Of a stretch of 64,000 nucleotides of DNA, positions 45,286 to 53,677 are shown piece by piece. Below the pieces are notes generated by a model. That model was not told the origin of the DNA. It saw only the letters and a program-made list of their open reading frames with translations, and ran no database searches. How positions within the stretch are numbered: position 1 is the first letter of the stretch; each line of letters opens with the position of its first letter. Source of the stretch: Streptomyces zhihengii (GTDB lineage: Bacteria; Actinomycetota; Actinomycetes; Streptomycetales; Streptomycetaceae). The position numbers and the translations under genes are program-made. The stretch covers positions 124,001-188,000 of the forward strand of contig NZ_JAFEJA010000002.1 in the NCBI RefSeq assembly GCF_016919245.1. Reading direction: 5' to 3'.

Positions 45286-45655
45286 GATCGCGGTACGGCT
45301 CGGCGACGACGGCGACGCCGAGGAGGCACTGCGGTCGCTGACGCGCTGGGTGCACGAGGACGAGAGCCTCGGCGGTCGCGTCCGCGGCCGGATCCTGGCG
45401 GACGCGGCACCCGAGCCCGGCAGCATGGGCACCGGTTTCGACCTCGTGCAGTTCGCGGTCGGCAGCGGGATGTCGGCCGCCGCGGTCGTCGTCTCCGTGC
45501 TCCAGTGGCGCTCCTCGCTGCGCAAGCCGCCCGGGCTCACCCTGACCCGCAACGGCGTCGAGGTCCACGTGTCCGCGGAACTGGCCGCCGACGACGAGGC
45601 CCTCAGGCGTCTCCTCGCCGCACTGGACACGGACGGCGATGGCAGTCCTCGCTGA
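45278..45655 (+). CDS. Effector-associated constant component 1 (EACC1)-type protein
   Basis: The 125-residue protein lies between kinase and caspase, overlapping the first by 8 and the second by 17 bases. It has an N-terminal alpha/beta part with a WVHEDESLGGRVRG segment, a hydrophobic helix (about 53-76, FDLVQFAVGSGMSAAAVVVSVLQW) and a C-terminal beta-hairpin plus helix (LTLTRNGVEVHVSAELAADDEALRRLL). This length, layout and gene context match EACC1, the small constant partner described by Aravind and colleagues in NTP-dependent conflict systems. Its molecular role is not known; membrane association through the hydrophobic helix is possible. The start is GTG 45278 with GGAAGGACGGAAG upstream. 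Confidence 0.85.
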   Translation: MDEIAVRLGDDGDAEEALRSLTRWVHEDESLGGRVRGRILADAAPEPGSMGTGFDLVQFAVGSGMSAAAVVVSVLQWRSSLRKPPGLTLTRNGVEVHVSAELAADDEALRRLLAALDTDGDGSPR

Positions 45656-46784
45656 CCCGAGCCTTTCCCAGGCGGTGCTCATCGGTACGGCCTCGTACCT
45701 CCACCTGGAGCCGCTGCCCGCGGTCGAGGCCAATCTGATCGACCTGGCGCAGGAGCTGTGCGACCCCACCGTCTGGGGACTTCCCGTCCAGCACTGCACC
45801 GTGGTCGCCGACCCCCAGGGCGCCTCCGCGATGCTGGACCCGGTGCACCAGGCGGCCGAGGAGGCCACCGACACCCTGTTCGTCTACTACGCGGGCCACG
45901 GGATGCGGGACGTGGACTCCGCCGACCTCTTCCTCGGGCTCGGCGGTTCACGTGAGGGCTTCGGCTACACCGCGGTCGGATACCAGCACCTGCGCGGCGC
46001 CCTGCGCACCGCCCGGGCCCGGCGCAAGGTGGTCGTGCTCGACTGCTGCTTCAGCGGCCGGGCGGCACGGACGCTGGCCGGCGCGGATCAGGTGCTCGCC
46101 GCGCAGGCGGCCGTCGACGGCGCGTACGTGCTGACCGCCTCACCGCGCGACCGGGTGGCCCTCTCCCCGGACGGGGAACGCAACACGGCCTTCACCGCCG
46201 AACTGCTGCGCATCCTGCGCCACGGAGTACCGGACGGCCCCGACCTCCTCGACCTCGACACCCTGTACCGGGTGCTCAGGGAACGGCTCCGGTCCAAGAA
46301 CCGCCCGGCGCCCCAGCGTTCGCAGGAGAACGGCGTCGGGGCGCTGCCGCTGGCCCGCAACAAGGCCGCCCCGGCCCGCAGCCGCACCCGTGCCCAGCCG
46401 CCCGTGCTGGCGACGGAGGTCCGTGCGGCCGCCGTCGCGACGGGCCTCAACATCGCCCGCATGCTGCGCGCCGAGGGCAACAGCCGTGACGCGCTGCCGG
46501 TGCTCAGGCTCGCCCTCCAGGAGCAGCCTCCGGGCGACCAGGGGAATCTGCTCGCCGTCCAGCTGGAGCTCTCCGAGATGCTCGCGGAGACGGGGCAGAT
46601 CGCGGAGGCGATCACCGTCCTGGAGTCCGCGTTCACCCAGGTCCACAAGGCCTACGGGCCGGAGGCGGTCCTGGTGTGCCGGCGGCTGGCCGACCTCCTC
46701 CAGGAGTCCGGCAACCACATCCAGGCGTGCGAGGTCCTCAAGCACGCGCTCGATCTGTGCGACGGTGCCGCGTCCGGTCCGTGA
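45639..46784 (+). CDS. Caspase-like cysteine protease (C14) with TPR-like tail
   Basis: The 381-residue protein begins with a caspase fold (about 8-215): AVLIGTASY for the first strand, FVYYAGHGMRD with the catalytic histidine H87, and KVVVLDCCFSGRAA with the nucleophile at C137. The sequence AVDGAYVLTASPRDRVALS and NTAFTAELLRIL complete the domain. A Pro/Arg linker (about 225-258) leads to a TPR-like region (about 265-375; LLAVQLELSEMLAETGQIAEAI, AVLVCRRLADLLQESGNHIQ). It would act as the lethal or processing effector of the cassette. There is no signal peptide. The start ATG 45639 lies inside the EACC1 gene. A strong hairpin follows. Confidence 0.92.
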   Translation: MAVLADPSLSQAVLIGTASYLHLEPLPAVEANLIDLAQELCDPTVWGLPVQHCTVVADPQGASAMLDPVHQAAEEATDTLFVYYAGHGMRDVDSADLFLGLGGSREGFGYTAVGYQHLRGALRTARARRKVVVLDCCFSGRAARTLAGADQVLAAQAAVDGAYVLTASPRDRVALSPDGERNTAFTAELLRILRHGVPDGPDLLDLDTLYRVLRERLRSKNRPAPQRSQENGVGALPLARNKAAPARSRTRAQPPVLATEVRAAAVATGLNIARMLRAEGNSRDALPVLRLALQEQPPGDQGNLLAVQLELSEMLAETGQIAEAITVLESAFTQVHKAYGPEAVLVCRRLADLLQESGNHIQACEVLKHALDLCDGAASGP

Positions 46785-46790
46785 AACGGC

Positions 46791-46826
46791 CGGAGCCCCG
46801 GCGGTGGGATCACCGCCGGGGCTCCG
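46791..46826. terminator. Strong bidirectional hairpin closing the caspase cassette
   Basis: 16-bp perfect stem (cggagccccggcggtg / caccgccggggctccg) with loop ggat, 6 bases after the caspase stop and 22 bases past the stop of the convergent DUF349 gene. Confidence 0.92.
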
Positions 46827-46848
46827 TCACGTGCTGCGGGCGGACCGC

Positions 46849-48078
46849 TCAGCCGCCGAACTCCTCCAGGCCCTTCAGGGCCTGGTCGAGCAGGGCCTGC
46901 CGGCCCTCCAGCTCCCGGGAGAGCTTGTCGGCGCGGGCGTTGTTGCCCGAGGCGCGGGCGGCGTCGATCTGCTCGCGCAGCTTGTCGACGGCCGCCTGGA
47001 GCTGCCCCGTCAGACCCGCGGCACGCGCACGCGCCTCCGGGTTCGTCCGGCGCCACTCGTTCTCCTCGGACTCCTGGAGGGCACGCTCCACCGCGTGCAT
47101 CCTGCCCTCCACCTTCGGGCGGGCGTCGCGCGGCACGTGGCCGACGGCCTCCCAGCGCTCGTTGATGGACCGGAACGCGGCACGCGCCGCCTTGAGGTCC
47201 GTCACCGGGACGAGCTTCTCGGCCTCGGCCGCGAGCTCCTCCTTCAGCTTGAGGTTCTCGCCCTGCTCCGCGTCCCGCTCGGCGAAGACGCCGCTGCGCG
47301 CGGCGAAGAAGATGTCCTGGGCGCCGCGGAAGCGGTTCCACAGGTCGTCCTCGGCCTCGCGCTGGGCGCGGCCCGCCGCCTTCCACTGCGCCATCAGGTC
47401 GCGGTAGGAGGCCGCGGTCGGGCCCCAGTCCGTCGACCCGGAGAGCGCCTCGGCCTCGGCGACCAGCCGCTCCTTGGTCCTGCGGGCCTCCTCGCGCTGC
47501 GCGTCCAGCGACGCGAAGTGCGCCTTGCGCCGCTTGGAGAACGCCGAGCGCGCGTGCGAGAAGCGGTGCCACAGCTCGTCGTCGGACTTGCGGTCGAGCC
47601 GGGGCAGGCCCTTCCACGTGTCCACCAGCGCCCGCAGCCGCTCGCCGGCGGACCGCCACTGCTCGCTCTGCGCCAGTTCCTCGGCCTCGGCGACCAGCGC
47701 CTCCTTGGACTTGCGCGCCTCGTCGCTCTGCTTGGCGCGCTGGACCTTGCGCTCCTCGCGGCGCTTGTCCACCGTCGCCACGAGGGCGTCCAGCCGCTCG
47801 CGCAGCGCGGCGAGATCGCCGACCGCGTGGTGCTCGTCCACCTGCTGGCGCAGGTGGTCGATCGCGATCTGGGCGTCCTTCGCCGACAGGTCGGTGGTCT
47901 TCACCCGGCGCTCGAGGAGGCCGATCTCGACCACCAGGCCCTCGTACTTGCGCTCGAAGTAGGCCAGTGCCTCCTCGGGAGTTCCGGCCTGCCACGAACC
48001 GACGACCTGCTCGCCCTCGGCAGTACGCACGTACACGGTGCCCGTCTCGTCGACGCGGCCCCACGGGTCGCTGCTCAC
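46849..48078 (-). CDS. DUF349-domain coiled-coil protein
   Basis: The 409-residue protein is a run of long helices made of repeated DUF349 units (about 75 residues each), for example SDDELWHRFSHARSAFSKRRKAHF and AEDDLWNRFRGAQDIFFAARSGVF, then a coiled-coil end. The N-terminus (MSSDPWGRVDETGTVYVRTAEGEQ) is a conserved beta-like start. The E. coli member YccF/DUF349 type proteins have no settled function. GTG 48078 has a perfect GAGGAGG ribosome site. Its place next to relA is conserved in Streptomyces from memory, now separated by the caspase cassette. Confidence 0.88.
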   Translation of the reverse strand: MSSDPWGRVDETGTVYVRTAEGEQVVGSWQAGTPEEALAYFERKYEGLVVEIGLLERRVKTTDLSAKDAQIAIDHLRQQVDEHHAVGDLAALRERLDALVATVDKRREERKVQRAKQSDEARKSKEALVAEAEELAQSEQWRSAGERLRALVDTWKGLPRLDRKSDDELWHRFSHARSAFSKRRKAHFASLDAQREEARRTKERLVAEAEALSGSTDWGPTAASYRDLMAQWKAAGRAQREAEDDLWNRFRGAQDIFFAARSGVFAERDAEQGENLKLKEELAAEAEKLVPVTDLKAARAAFRSINERWEAVGHVPRDARPKVEGRMHAVERALQESEENEWRRTNPEARARAAGLTGQLQAAVDKLREQIDAARASGNNARADKLSRELEGRQALLDQALKGLEEFGG

Positions 48079-48251
48079 AGCGCCTCCTCAACCTGATGTC
48101 CGCGGGGGAGTGGTCCCCCGGGCATCGTCCACAGTTTCCTTGACGGGTCTCGCCCGCCGTACGCAACGCGCATCCAGTCCGCGCTGCACAACGCCAATCT
48201 AGGCGACCGGCCGCCCGGCTGTCCGCACTCGGCGCCGCCGAATTCCCCGGC

Positions 48252-49052
48252 TCACACCTTCGGGACGGTGGCCTTCTCGATGGTGACCGCCTTCTTGGGC
48301 GCCCCGTCGGTCGCGCCGCCCTCCACACCGGCCTTGCCGACCGCCTCGACGACCTTCAGGCTCTCGGCGTCGAGCGTGCCGAACGGCGTGTACGACGGGG
48401 GCAGCTTGGTGTCCTTGTACACGAGGAAGAACTGGCTGCCGCCGGTGCCCGGCTGGCCGGTGTTGGCCATCGCCACCGTGCCGGCCTTGTACGTCACCGC
48501 GCCGTCGGTGCCGGCCTTGCCGAGCGAGGTCAGGTTCTCGTCCGGGATGGTGTAGCCGGGGCCGCCGGTGCCGTCGCCCTTGGGGTCGCCGCACTGGAGG
48601 ACGAAGATGCCCTGCGTGGTCAGACGGTGGCACTTGGTGCCGTCGAAGTAGCCCTTGTCCGCGAGCGCCTTGAAGGAGTTCACGGTGTGCGGGGTCTTCG
48701 CCGCGTCCATCGCGATGCTGAGCCCGCCCTCGTTGGTGTCGATCGAGAAGGTGTACTTGGCCTTCTTGTCGATCGCCATCTCGGGTTCGGGCGCCTTGCT
48801 CTCCGTCTCCGACGGCTCCGGGGCGGGCGAGTTCTCCGCGGCCGACGAGGCGTTGTCGTCCTTCTTGTCGTCGCCCCCGCCCAGGCTCACCCCGGCGTAC
48901 ACGGCGCCACCGGAGGCGAGGACCACGGCGATCACGGCCGCGATGACCGTGTTGCGCTGCTTCGCCTTCTTCCGCGCCTTCTCCCGACGCTGCTGCTGGC
49001 GCTCGAACTTCTCCCGGGCGAGCTGCCGCCGCCGCTGATCGCTGGTGACCAC
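48252..49052 (-). CDS. Membrane-anchored cyclophilin-type peptidyl-prolyl isomerase
   Basis: The 266-residue protein starts with a highly basic stretch (RRRQLAREKFERQQQRREKA), then one hydrophobic signal-anchor (about 33-55, NTVIAAVIAVVLASGGAVYAG), a disordered acidic linker (DDKKDD, PAPEPSETES) and a cyclophilin domain with FFLVYKDTKLPPSYTPFGTL and GTVAMANTGQPGTGGSQFF. The domain should lie outside the membrane and help folding of secreted proteins. GTG 49052 has AAGGAG 8 bases upstream; the long open frame upstream is not convincing. Confidence 0.92.
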   Translation of the reverse strand: MVTSDQRRRQLAREKFERQQQRREKARKKAKQRNTVIAAVIAVVLASGGAVYAGVSLGGGDDKKDDNASSAAENSPAPEPSETESKAPEPEMAIDKKAKYTFSIDTNEGGLSIAMDAAKTPHTVNSFKALADKGYFDGTKCHRLTTQGIFVLQCGDPKGDGTGGPGYTIPDENLTSLGKAGTDGAVTYKAGTVAMANTGQPGTGGSQFFLVYKDTKLPPSYTPFGTLDAESLKVVEAVGKAGVEGGATDGAPKKAVTIEKATVPKV

Positions 49053-49279
49053 CGGGTCTTCTCCTTGTAGTTCGTGGACATGGTTCGTGGACGAAAAGGG
49101 CCGTGCGCCGCGGGTGCTGAGCACGTCGCGTGATGCTGACCGCCGAGCTTGCCCCGTACGGTATACGGGTTGGCTGTGGGAGGAGCAGCGCCGGTAGGCT
49201 CTGATCAGCCGTGATCGGCGCGCGTCAGCCGCCCGCCGGTCCCGCCACAAGCCTCTCGACGACCGAACTGAGGACGATC

Positions 49280-49990
49280 GTGCTTATTGCCGGGTTCCCC
49301 GCCGGAGCCTGGGGGACCAACTGTTACCTGGTCGCCCCGGCCGCGGGCGAGGAGTGCGTGATCATCGACCCCGGCCACCAGGCCGCGCAGGGAGTCGAGG
49401 AAACGCTCAGGAAGCATCGGCTCAAGCCCGTCGCCGTGGTGCTCACCCACGGGCACATCGACCATGTCGCCTCCGTCGTCCCCGTCTGCGGCGCGCACGA
49501 CGTGCCCGCCTGGATCCACCCCGCCGACCGGTACATGATGAGCGACCCGGAGAAGGCCCTCGGCCGCTCCATCGGCATGCCGCTCATGGGCGAACTGACG
49601 GTCGGCGAGCCCGACGACGTCAAGGAGCTCGCCGACGGCGCCTCCCTGAGCCTCGCCGGTCTGGAGTTCTCCGTCGCGCACGCGCCCGGCCATACCAAGG
49701 GGTCGGTGACCTTCCGGATGCCCGAGGCCGCGGACGTGCCGTCCGTCTTCTTCTCGGGCGACCTGCTGTTCGCCGGCTCCATCGGACGCACGGACCTGCC
49801 CGGCGGCGACATGGACGAGATGCTCGCCTCGCTGGGCCGGGTCTGCCTGCCGCTCGACGACTCGACCGTGGTGCTCTCCGGCCACGGTCCCCAGACGACC
49901 ATCGGCCGTGAGCGAGCCACCAACCCGTATCTGCGCGAAGTGGCCTCCGGCCCCGGGAGCGGCCGGCCCGCTCCCCGACGAGGAATGTGA
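49280..49990 (+). CDS. Metallo-beta-lactamase-fold hydrolase (glyoxalase II-like)
   Basis: The 236-residue protein has the dinuclear metal motif THGHIDH (H57, H59, D61, H62), then HAPGHTKGSVTF, FSGDLLFAGSIGRTDLPGGD and a final LSGHGPQTTIG, which gives the remaining ligands. This is the short YcbL/glyoxalase II-like class. The substrate is unknown, perhaps a thioester. The start GTG 49280 follows GAGGA; it is 12 bases ahead of hisS and likely co-transcribed. Confidence 0.92.
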   Translation: MLIAGFPAGAWGTNCYLVAPAAGEECVIIDPGHQAAQGVEETLRKHRLKPVAVVLTHGHIDHVASVVPVCGAHDVPAWIHPADRYMMSDPEKALGRSIGMPLMGELTVGEPDDVKELADGASLSLAGLEFSVAHAPGHTKGSVTFRMPEAADVPSVFFSGDLLFAGSIGRTDLPGGDMDEMLASLGRVCLPLDDSTVVLSGHGPQTTIGRERATNPYLREVASGPGSGRPAPRRGM

Positions 49991-50002
49991 CGAGATTCCG
50001 AC

Positions 50003-51265
50003 GTGAACACCTTCCAGGCCCCCCGGGGCACCTACGACCTCATCCCGCCGCGCTCCGCAGTGTTCCTCGCGGTCCGCGACGCGATCTCCACCCCGCTGAA
50101 GAACTCCGGCTACGGCTACGTCGAGACGCCCGGCTTCGAGAACGTCGAGCTCTTCGCCCGCGGCGTCGGTGAGTCCACCGACATCGTCTCCAAGGAGATG
50201 TACGCCTTCGAGACCAAGGGCGGCGACCAGCTGGCGCTGCGCCCCGAGGGCACCGCGTCGGTGCTGCGCGCCGCGCTGGAGGCCAACCTCCACAAGGCCG
50301 GCAACCTGCCGGTGAAGCTCTGGTACTCCGGTTCCTACTACCGGTACGAGAAGCCCCAGGCGGGCCGCTACCGCCACTTCTCCCAGGTGGGCGCGGAGGC
50401 GATCGGCGCCGAGGACCCGGCGCTGGACGCCGAGCTGATCATCCTGGCCGACCAGGCGTACCGCTCGCTGGGGCTGCGCGACTTCCGCATCCTGCTGAAC
50501 TCGCTCGGCGACAAGGAGTGCCGCCCGGTCTACCGGGAGGCCCTGCAGACCTTCCTGCGCGACCTCGACCTCGACGAGGACACCCGCCGCCGGGTCGAGA
50601 TCAACCCGCTGCGCGTCCTCGACGACAAGCGCGCCGAGGTCCAGAAGCAGCTCTCCGGCGCGCCCATGCTGCGCGACTACCTCTGCGACGCCTGCAAGGC
50701 GTACCACGAGGAGGTCAGGGCGCTGATCACGGCGGCCGGGGTCGCCTTCGAGGACGACGAGAAGCTGGTCCGCGGTCTCGACTACTACACCCGCACCACC
50801 TTCGAGTTCGTGCACGGCGGTCTCGGCTCCCAGTCCGCGGTGGGCGGCGGCGGCCGCTACGACGGCCTCTCCGAGATGATCGGCGGCCCCGCGCTGCCGT
50901 CCGTCGGCTGGGCCCTCGGCGTCGACCGCACGGTGCTGGCCCTGGAGGCCGAGGGCGTCGTCCTCGACATCCCGGCCGCCACCAGCGTGTACGCCGTCCC
51001 GCTCGGCGAGGAGGCCCGCCGGGTGCTGTTCGGCGTGGTGACGGAGCTGCGCAGGGCCGGGGTCGCCGCGGACTTCAGCTACGGCGGCAAGGGCCTCAAG
51101 GGCGCCATGAAGAACGCCAACCGGTCCGGGGCGCCGTACGCCCTGGTGGCCGGCGAGCGCGACCTCGCCGAGGGCGTGGTCCAGCTCAAGGACATGGAGT
51201 CGGGCGAGCAGCGGGCGGTCCCGCTGGAGACCGTCGTCTCCGAACTGCGCGCGAAGCTGGCCTGA
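50003..51265 (+). CDS. hisS: Histidyl-tRNA synthetase
   Basis: The 420-residue class II synthetase attaches histidine to tRNA-His. [18 protein letters not shown] at the start, [14 protein letters not shown] (motif 2 region with [18 protein letters not shown]), [16 protein letters not shown] (histidine-binding) and the C-terminal anticodon domain ([38 protein letters not shown]) are present. The start is GTG 50003. A hairpin follows at 51275-51315. Confidence 0.96.
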   Translation: MNTFQAPRGTYDLIPPRSAVFLAVRDAISTPLKNSGYGYVETPGFENVELFARGVGESTDIVSKEMYAFETKGGDQLALRPEGTASVLRAALEANLHKAGNLPVKLWYSGSYYRYEKPQAGRYRHFSQVGAEAIGAEDPALDAELIILADQAYRSLGLRDFRILLNSLGDKECRPVYREALQTFLRDLDLDEDTRRRVEINPLRVLDDKRAEVQKQLSGAPMLRDYLCDACKAYHEEVRALITAAGVAFEDDEKLVRGLDYYTRTTFEFVHGGLGSQSAVGGGGRYDGLSEMIGGPALPSVGWALGVDRTVLALEAEGVVLDIPAATSVYAVPLGEEARRVLFGVVTELRRAGVAADFSYGGKGLKGAMKNANRSGAPYALVAGERDLAEGVVQLKDMESGEQRAVPLETVVSELRAKLA

Positions 51266-51274
51266 CCGGGCCGC

Positions 51275-51315
51275 GCGAAGGGGCTCCGGGCGTCAACTGC
51301 CCGGGGCCCCTTCGC
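51275..51315 (+). terminator. Hairpin after hisS
   Basis: gcgaaggggc-t-ccgggc pairs with gcccgg-g-gccccttcgc around the loop gtcaact, with one internal mismatch; 9 bases past the stop. Confidence 0.82.
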
Positions 51316-51437
51316 CGTTGCCCCGGTGCGCGGCGGTCACCCGGCGGGGTTCCTTATGCGGATCGAACGGAGACGGCGGGGCACGGTGGGGCAGAATGGC
51401 CCTGCTCCAGCCACCGGCGAGACGATGGAACGGCGAC

Positions 51438-52073
51438 ATGACCTCTTCAGCAGCCCGCGACGTGCCCACCGGCACCCAGGACCGCCCCGACGCGGGCACG
51501 ATCGGGGCGAGCCGCGCCTTCGCGTGGATGCTGGTGGTCACCGGCGCGGCCGGGCTGCTGGCCGCCTGGGTGATCACCATCGACAAGTTCAAACTGCTCC
51601 AGGACCCGGGCTTCACCCCGGGATGCAGCCTGAACCCGGTGGTCTCCTGCGGCAACATCATGAAGAGCGACCAGGCCGCCGTCTTCGGCTTCCCCAACCC
51701 GATGCTGGGCCTGGTCACCTACGCGATGGTGATCGCGATCGGCGTCGCGCTGCTGGCCGGGGCCCGCTACCGCCGCTGGTACTGGCTCGGGCTGAACGCC
51801 GGCTGCCTGTTCGGCGTCGGCTTCTGCACCTGGCTGATGCAGCAGTCGCTGTACGAGATCAACGCCCTGTGCCTGTGGTGCTGCCTCGCGTGGACGGGCA
51901 CGATCGTCATGTTCTGGTACGTCACCTCCCACAACGTCCGCAAGGGCGTGCTGCCCGCGCCCGCCGCGCTGCGCACCTTCTTCGGTGAGTTCACCTGGGT
52001 CCTGCCGGTGCTGCACATCGGCGTGATCGGGATGCTGATCCTGACCCGCTGGTGGGACTTCTGGACCTCCTGA
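51438..52073 (+). CDS. Vitamin K epoxide reductase-family membrane protein
   Basis: The 211-residue protein has five hydrophobic segments and the VKOR redox cysteines: CLWC at 145-148 near the quinone site and the loop pair C63/C71 (PGCSLNPVVSCGN). Bacterial VKOR homologues reoxidise disulfide-forming proteins such as DsbA outside the cell, using menaquinone. No fused thioredoxin domain is present. ATG 51438 was chosen; an upstream frame adds nothing recognisable. The DsbA-like protein at 10786 is cytoplasmic and an unlikely partner. Confidence 0.92.
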   Translation: MTSSAARDVPTGTQDRPDAGTIGASRAFAWMLVVTGAAGLLAAWVITIDKFKLLQDPGFTPGCSLNPVVSCGNIMKSDQAAVFGFPNPMLGLVTYAMVIAIGVALLAGARYRRWYWLGLNAGCLFGVGFCTWLMQQSLYEINALCLWCCLAWTGTIVMFWYVTSHNVRKGVLPAPAALRTFFGEFTWVLPVLHIGVIGMLILTRWWDFWTS

Positions 52074-52118
52074 CCCGCCCGGAAGAGACTGTCGGTCCCC
52101 TGGCATAGGCTTCAGGAC

Positions 52119-53489
52119 GTGGAACCCGACCTGTTCACCGCCGCTGCCGAAGAGCGCCAGGAGACCGACCCGACCAGCAGCCCCCTGGCCGTCCGGATGC
52201 GCCCGCGCACCCTCGACGAGGTCGTCGGCCAGCAGCATCTGCTGAAGCCGGGATCGCCCCTGCGCCGCCTCGTCGGCGACGGGGCCACCGGCCGGGCCGG
52301 TGCCTCCTCGGTGATCCTCTGGGGCCCGCCGGGCACCGGGAAGACGACCCTCGCGTACGTCGTCTCCAAGGCCACCGACAAGCGGTTCGTCGAGCTCTCC
52401 GCCATCACCGCGGGCGTCAAGGAGGTCCGGGCGGTCATCGAGGGCGCCCGCAGGGCCTCCGGCGGGTACGGCAGGGAGACGGTCCTCTTCCTCGACGAGA
52501 TCCACCGCTTCTCCAAGGCCCAGCAGGACTCCCTGCTCCCCGCCGTGGAGAACCGCTGGGTCACCCTGATCGCCGCCACCACGGAGAACCCGTACTTCTC
52601 GGTCATCTCCCCGCTGCTCTCCCGCTCGCTGCTGCTCACCCTGGAGCCGCTCACCGACGACGACATCGCCGCGCTGCTCGACCGCGCCCTCGCCGAGGAG
52701 CGGGGTCTCGACGGAGCGGTGGAGCTCGCCCCGGGGGGCCGGGACCACCTGCTGCGCATCGCCGGCGGCGACGCCCGCCGGGCGCTCACCGCGCTGGAGG
52801 CCGCCGCGGGGGCGGCCATCGACAAGGGGGAGGGCGAGATCTCCCTGGCCACGGTCGAGGAGACGGTCGACCGCGCCGCGGTGAAGTACGACCGCGACGG
52901 CGACCAGCACTACGACGTGGCCAGCGCGCTCATCAAGTCCATCCGGGGCTCCGACGTGGACGCCGCGCTGCACTACCTGGCCCGGATGATCGAGGCGGGG
53001 GAGGACCCGCGGTTCATCGCCCGCCGGCTGATGATCTCCGCCAGCGAGGACATCGGCCTGGCGGACCCGACGGCGCTGCCCACCGCCGTGGCGGCCGCCC
53101 AGGCGGTGGCCATGATCGGCTTCCCCGAGGCCGCGCTGACCCTGAGCCACGCCACGATCGCCCTCGCGCTGGCCCCGAAGTCCAACGCGGCGACGCTCGC
53201 GATCTCCGCCGCCCAGCAGGACGTCCGCAACGGCATGGCCGGTCCCGTGCCGTCCCATCTGCGCGACGGCCACTACAAGGGCGCGGCCAAGCTGGGCCAC
53301 GCGCAGGGCTACGTCTACCCGCACGACGTCCCGGGCGGCATCGCTGCCCAGCAGTACGCACCGGACGCGGTGCGCGGCCGCCGCTACTACGAGCCCACCC
53401 GCTACGGCGCGGAGGCCCGCTACGCGGATGTGGTCGAGAAGGTCCGCGAGCGGCTGCGGGCCGGAAACTCCAGCCCGTCCGGCGATTGA
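52119..53489 (+). CDS. rarA: Replication-associated recombination protein A (MgsA/RarA)
   Basis: The 456-residue AAA+ clamp-loader-like ATPase acts at stalled replication forks. It has the N-terminal [21 protein letters not shown], Walker [10 protein letters not shown] from 69, Walker [31 protein letters not shown] (sensor 1) and the C-terminal tetramerisation part ([37 protein letters not shown]). The start is GTG 52119. It is downstream of VKOR by 45 bases on the same strand. Confidence 0.96.
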   Translation: MEPDLFTAAAEERQETDPTSSPLAVRMRPRTLDEVVGQQHLLKPGSPLRRLVGDGATGRAGASSVILWGPPGTGKTTLAYVVSKATDKRFVELSAITAGVKEVRAVIEGARRASGGYGRETVLFLDEIHRFSKAQQDSLLPAVENRWVTLIAATTENPYFSVISPLLSRSLLLTLEPLTDDDIAALLDRALAEERGLDGAVELAPGGRDHLLRIAGGDARRALTALEAAAGAAIDKGEGEISLATVEETVDRAAVKYDRDGDQHYDVASALIKSIRGSDVDAALHYLARMIEAGEDPRFIARRLMISASEDIGLADPTALPTAVAAAQAVAMIGFPEAALTLSHATIALALAPKSNAATLAISAAQQDVRNGMAGPVPSHLRDGHYKGAAKLGHAQGYVYPHDVPGGIAAQQYAPDAVRGRRYYEPTRYGAEARYADVVEKVRERLRAGNSSPSGD

Positions 53490-53543
53490 GGACACGGCCG
53501 CGGGCCGTGCCGCGACCACCTGCCCGGGCAGACCTACGGGGCC

Positions 53544-53636
53544 GGGCGGAACGGGGCCGTGCGGACCCACCGGCCCGGGCGGACCCACCGGCCCGGGCGG
53601 ACCCACCGGCCCGGGCGGAACGGGGCCGTGGCCGCA
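53544..53636. repeat. 18-bp tandem repeats after rarA
   Basis: Three adjacent copies of gcggacccaccggcccgg lie at 53561-53578, 53579-53596 and 53597-53614. The array is flanked on both sides by near-identical gggcggaacggggccgtg. It lies in the gap between the convergent rarA and DUF2470 genes; frames across it would read as Gly-Pro-rich peptide, but no start or ribosome site supports a gene. Confidence 0.8.
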
Positions 53637-53677
53637 CCGGCACCCCGCGCAGCCCTGAACCGCGCGCCCCCGGCGCG

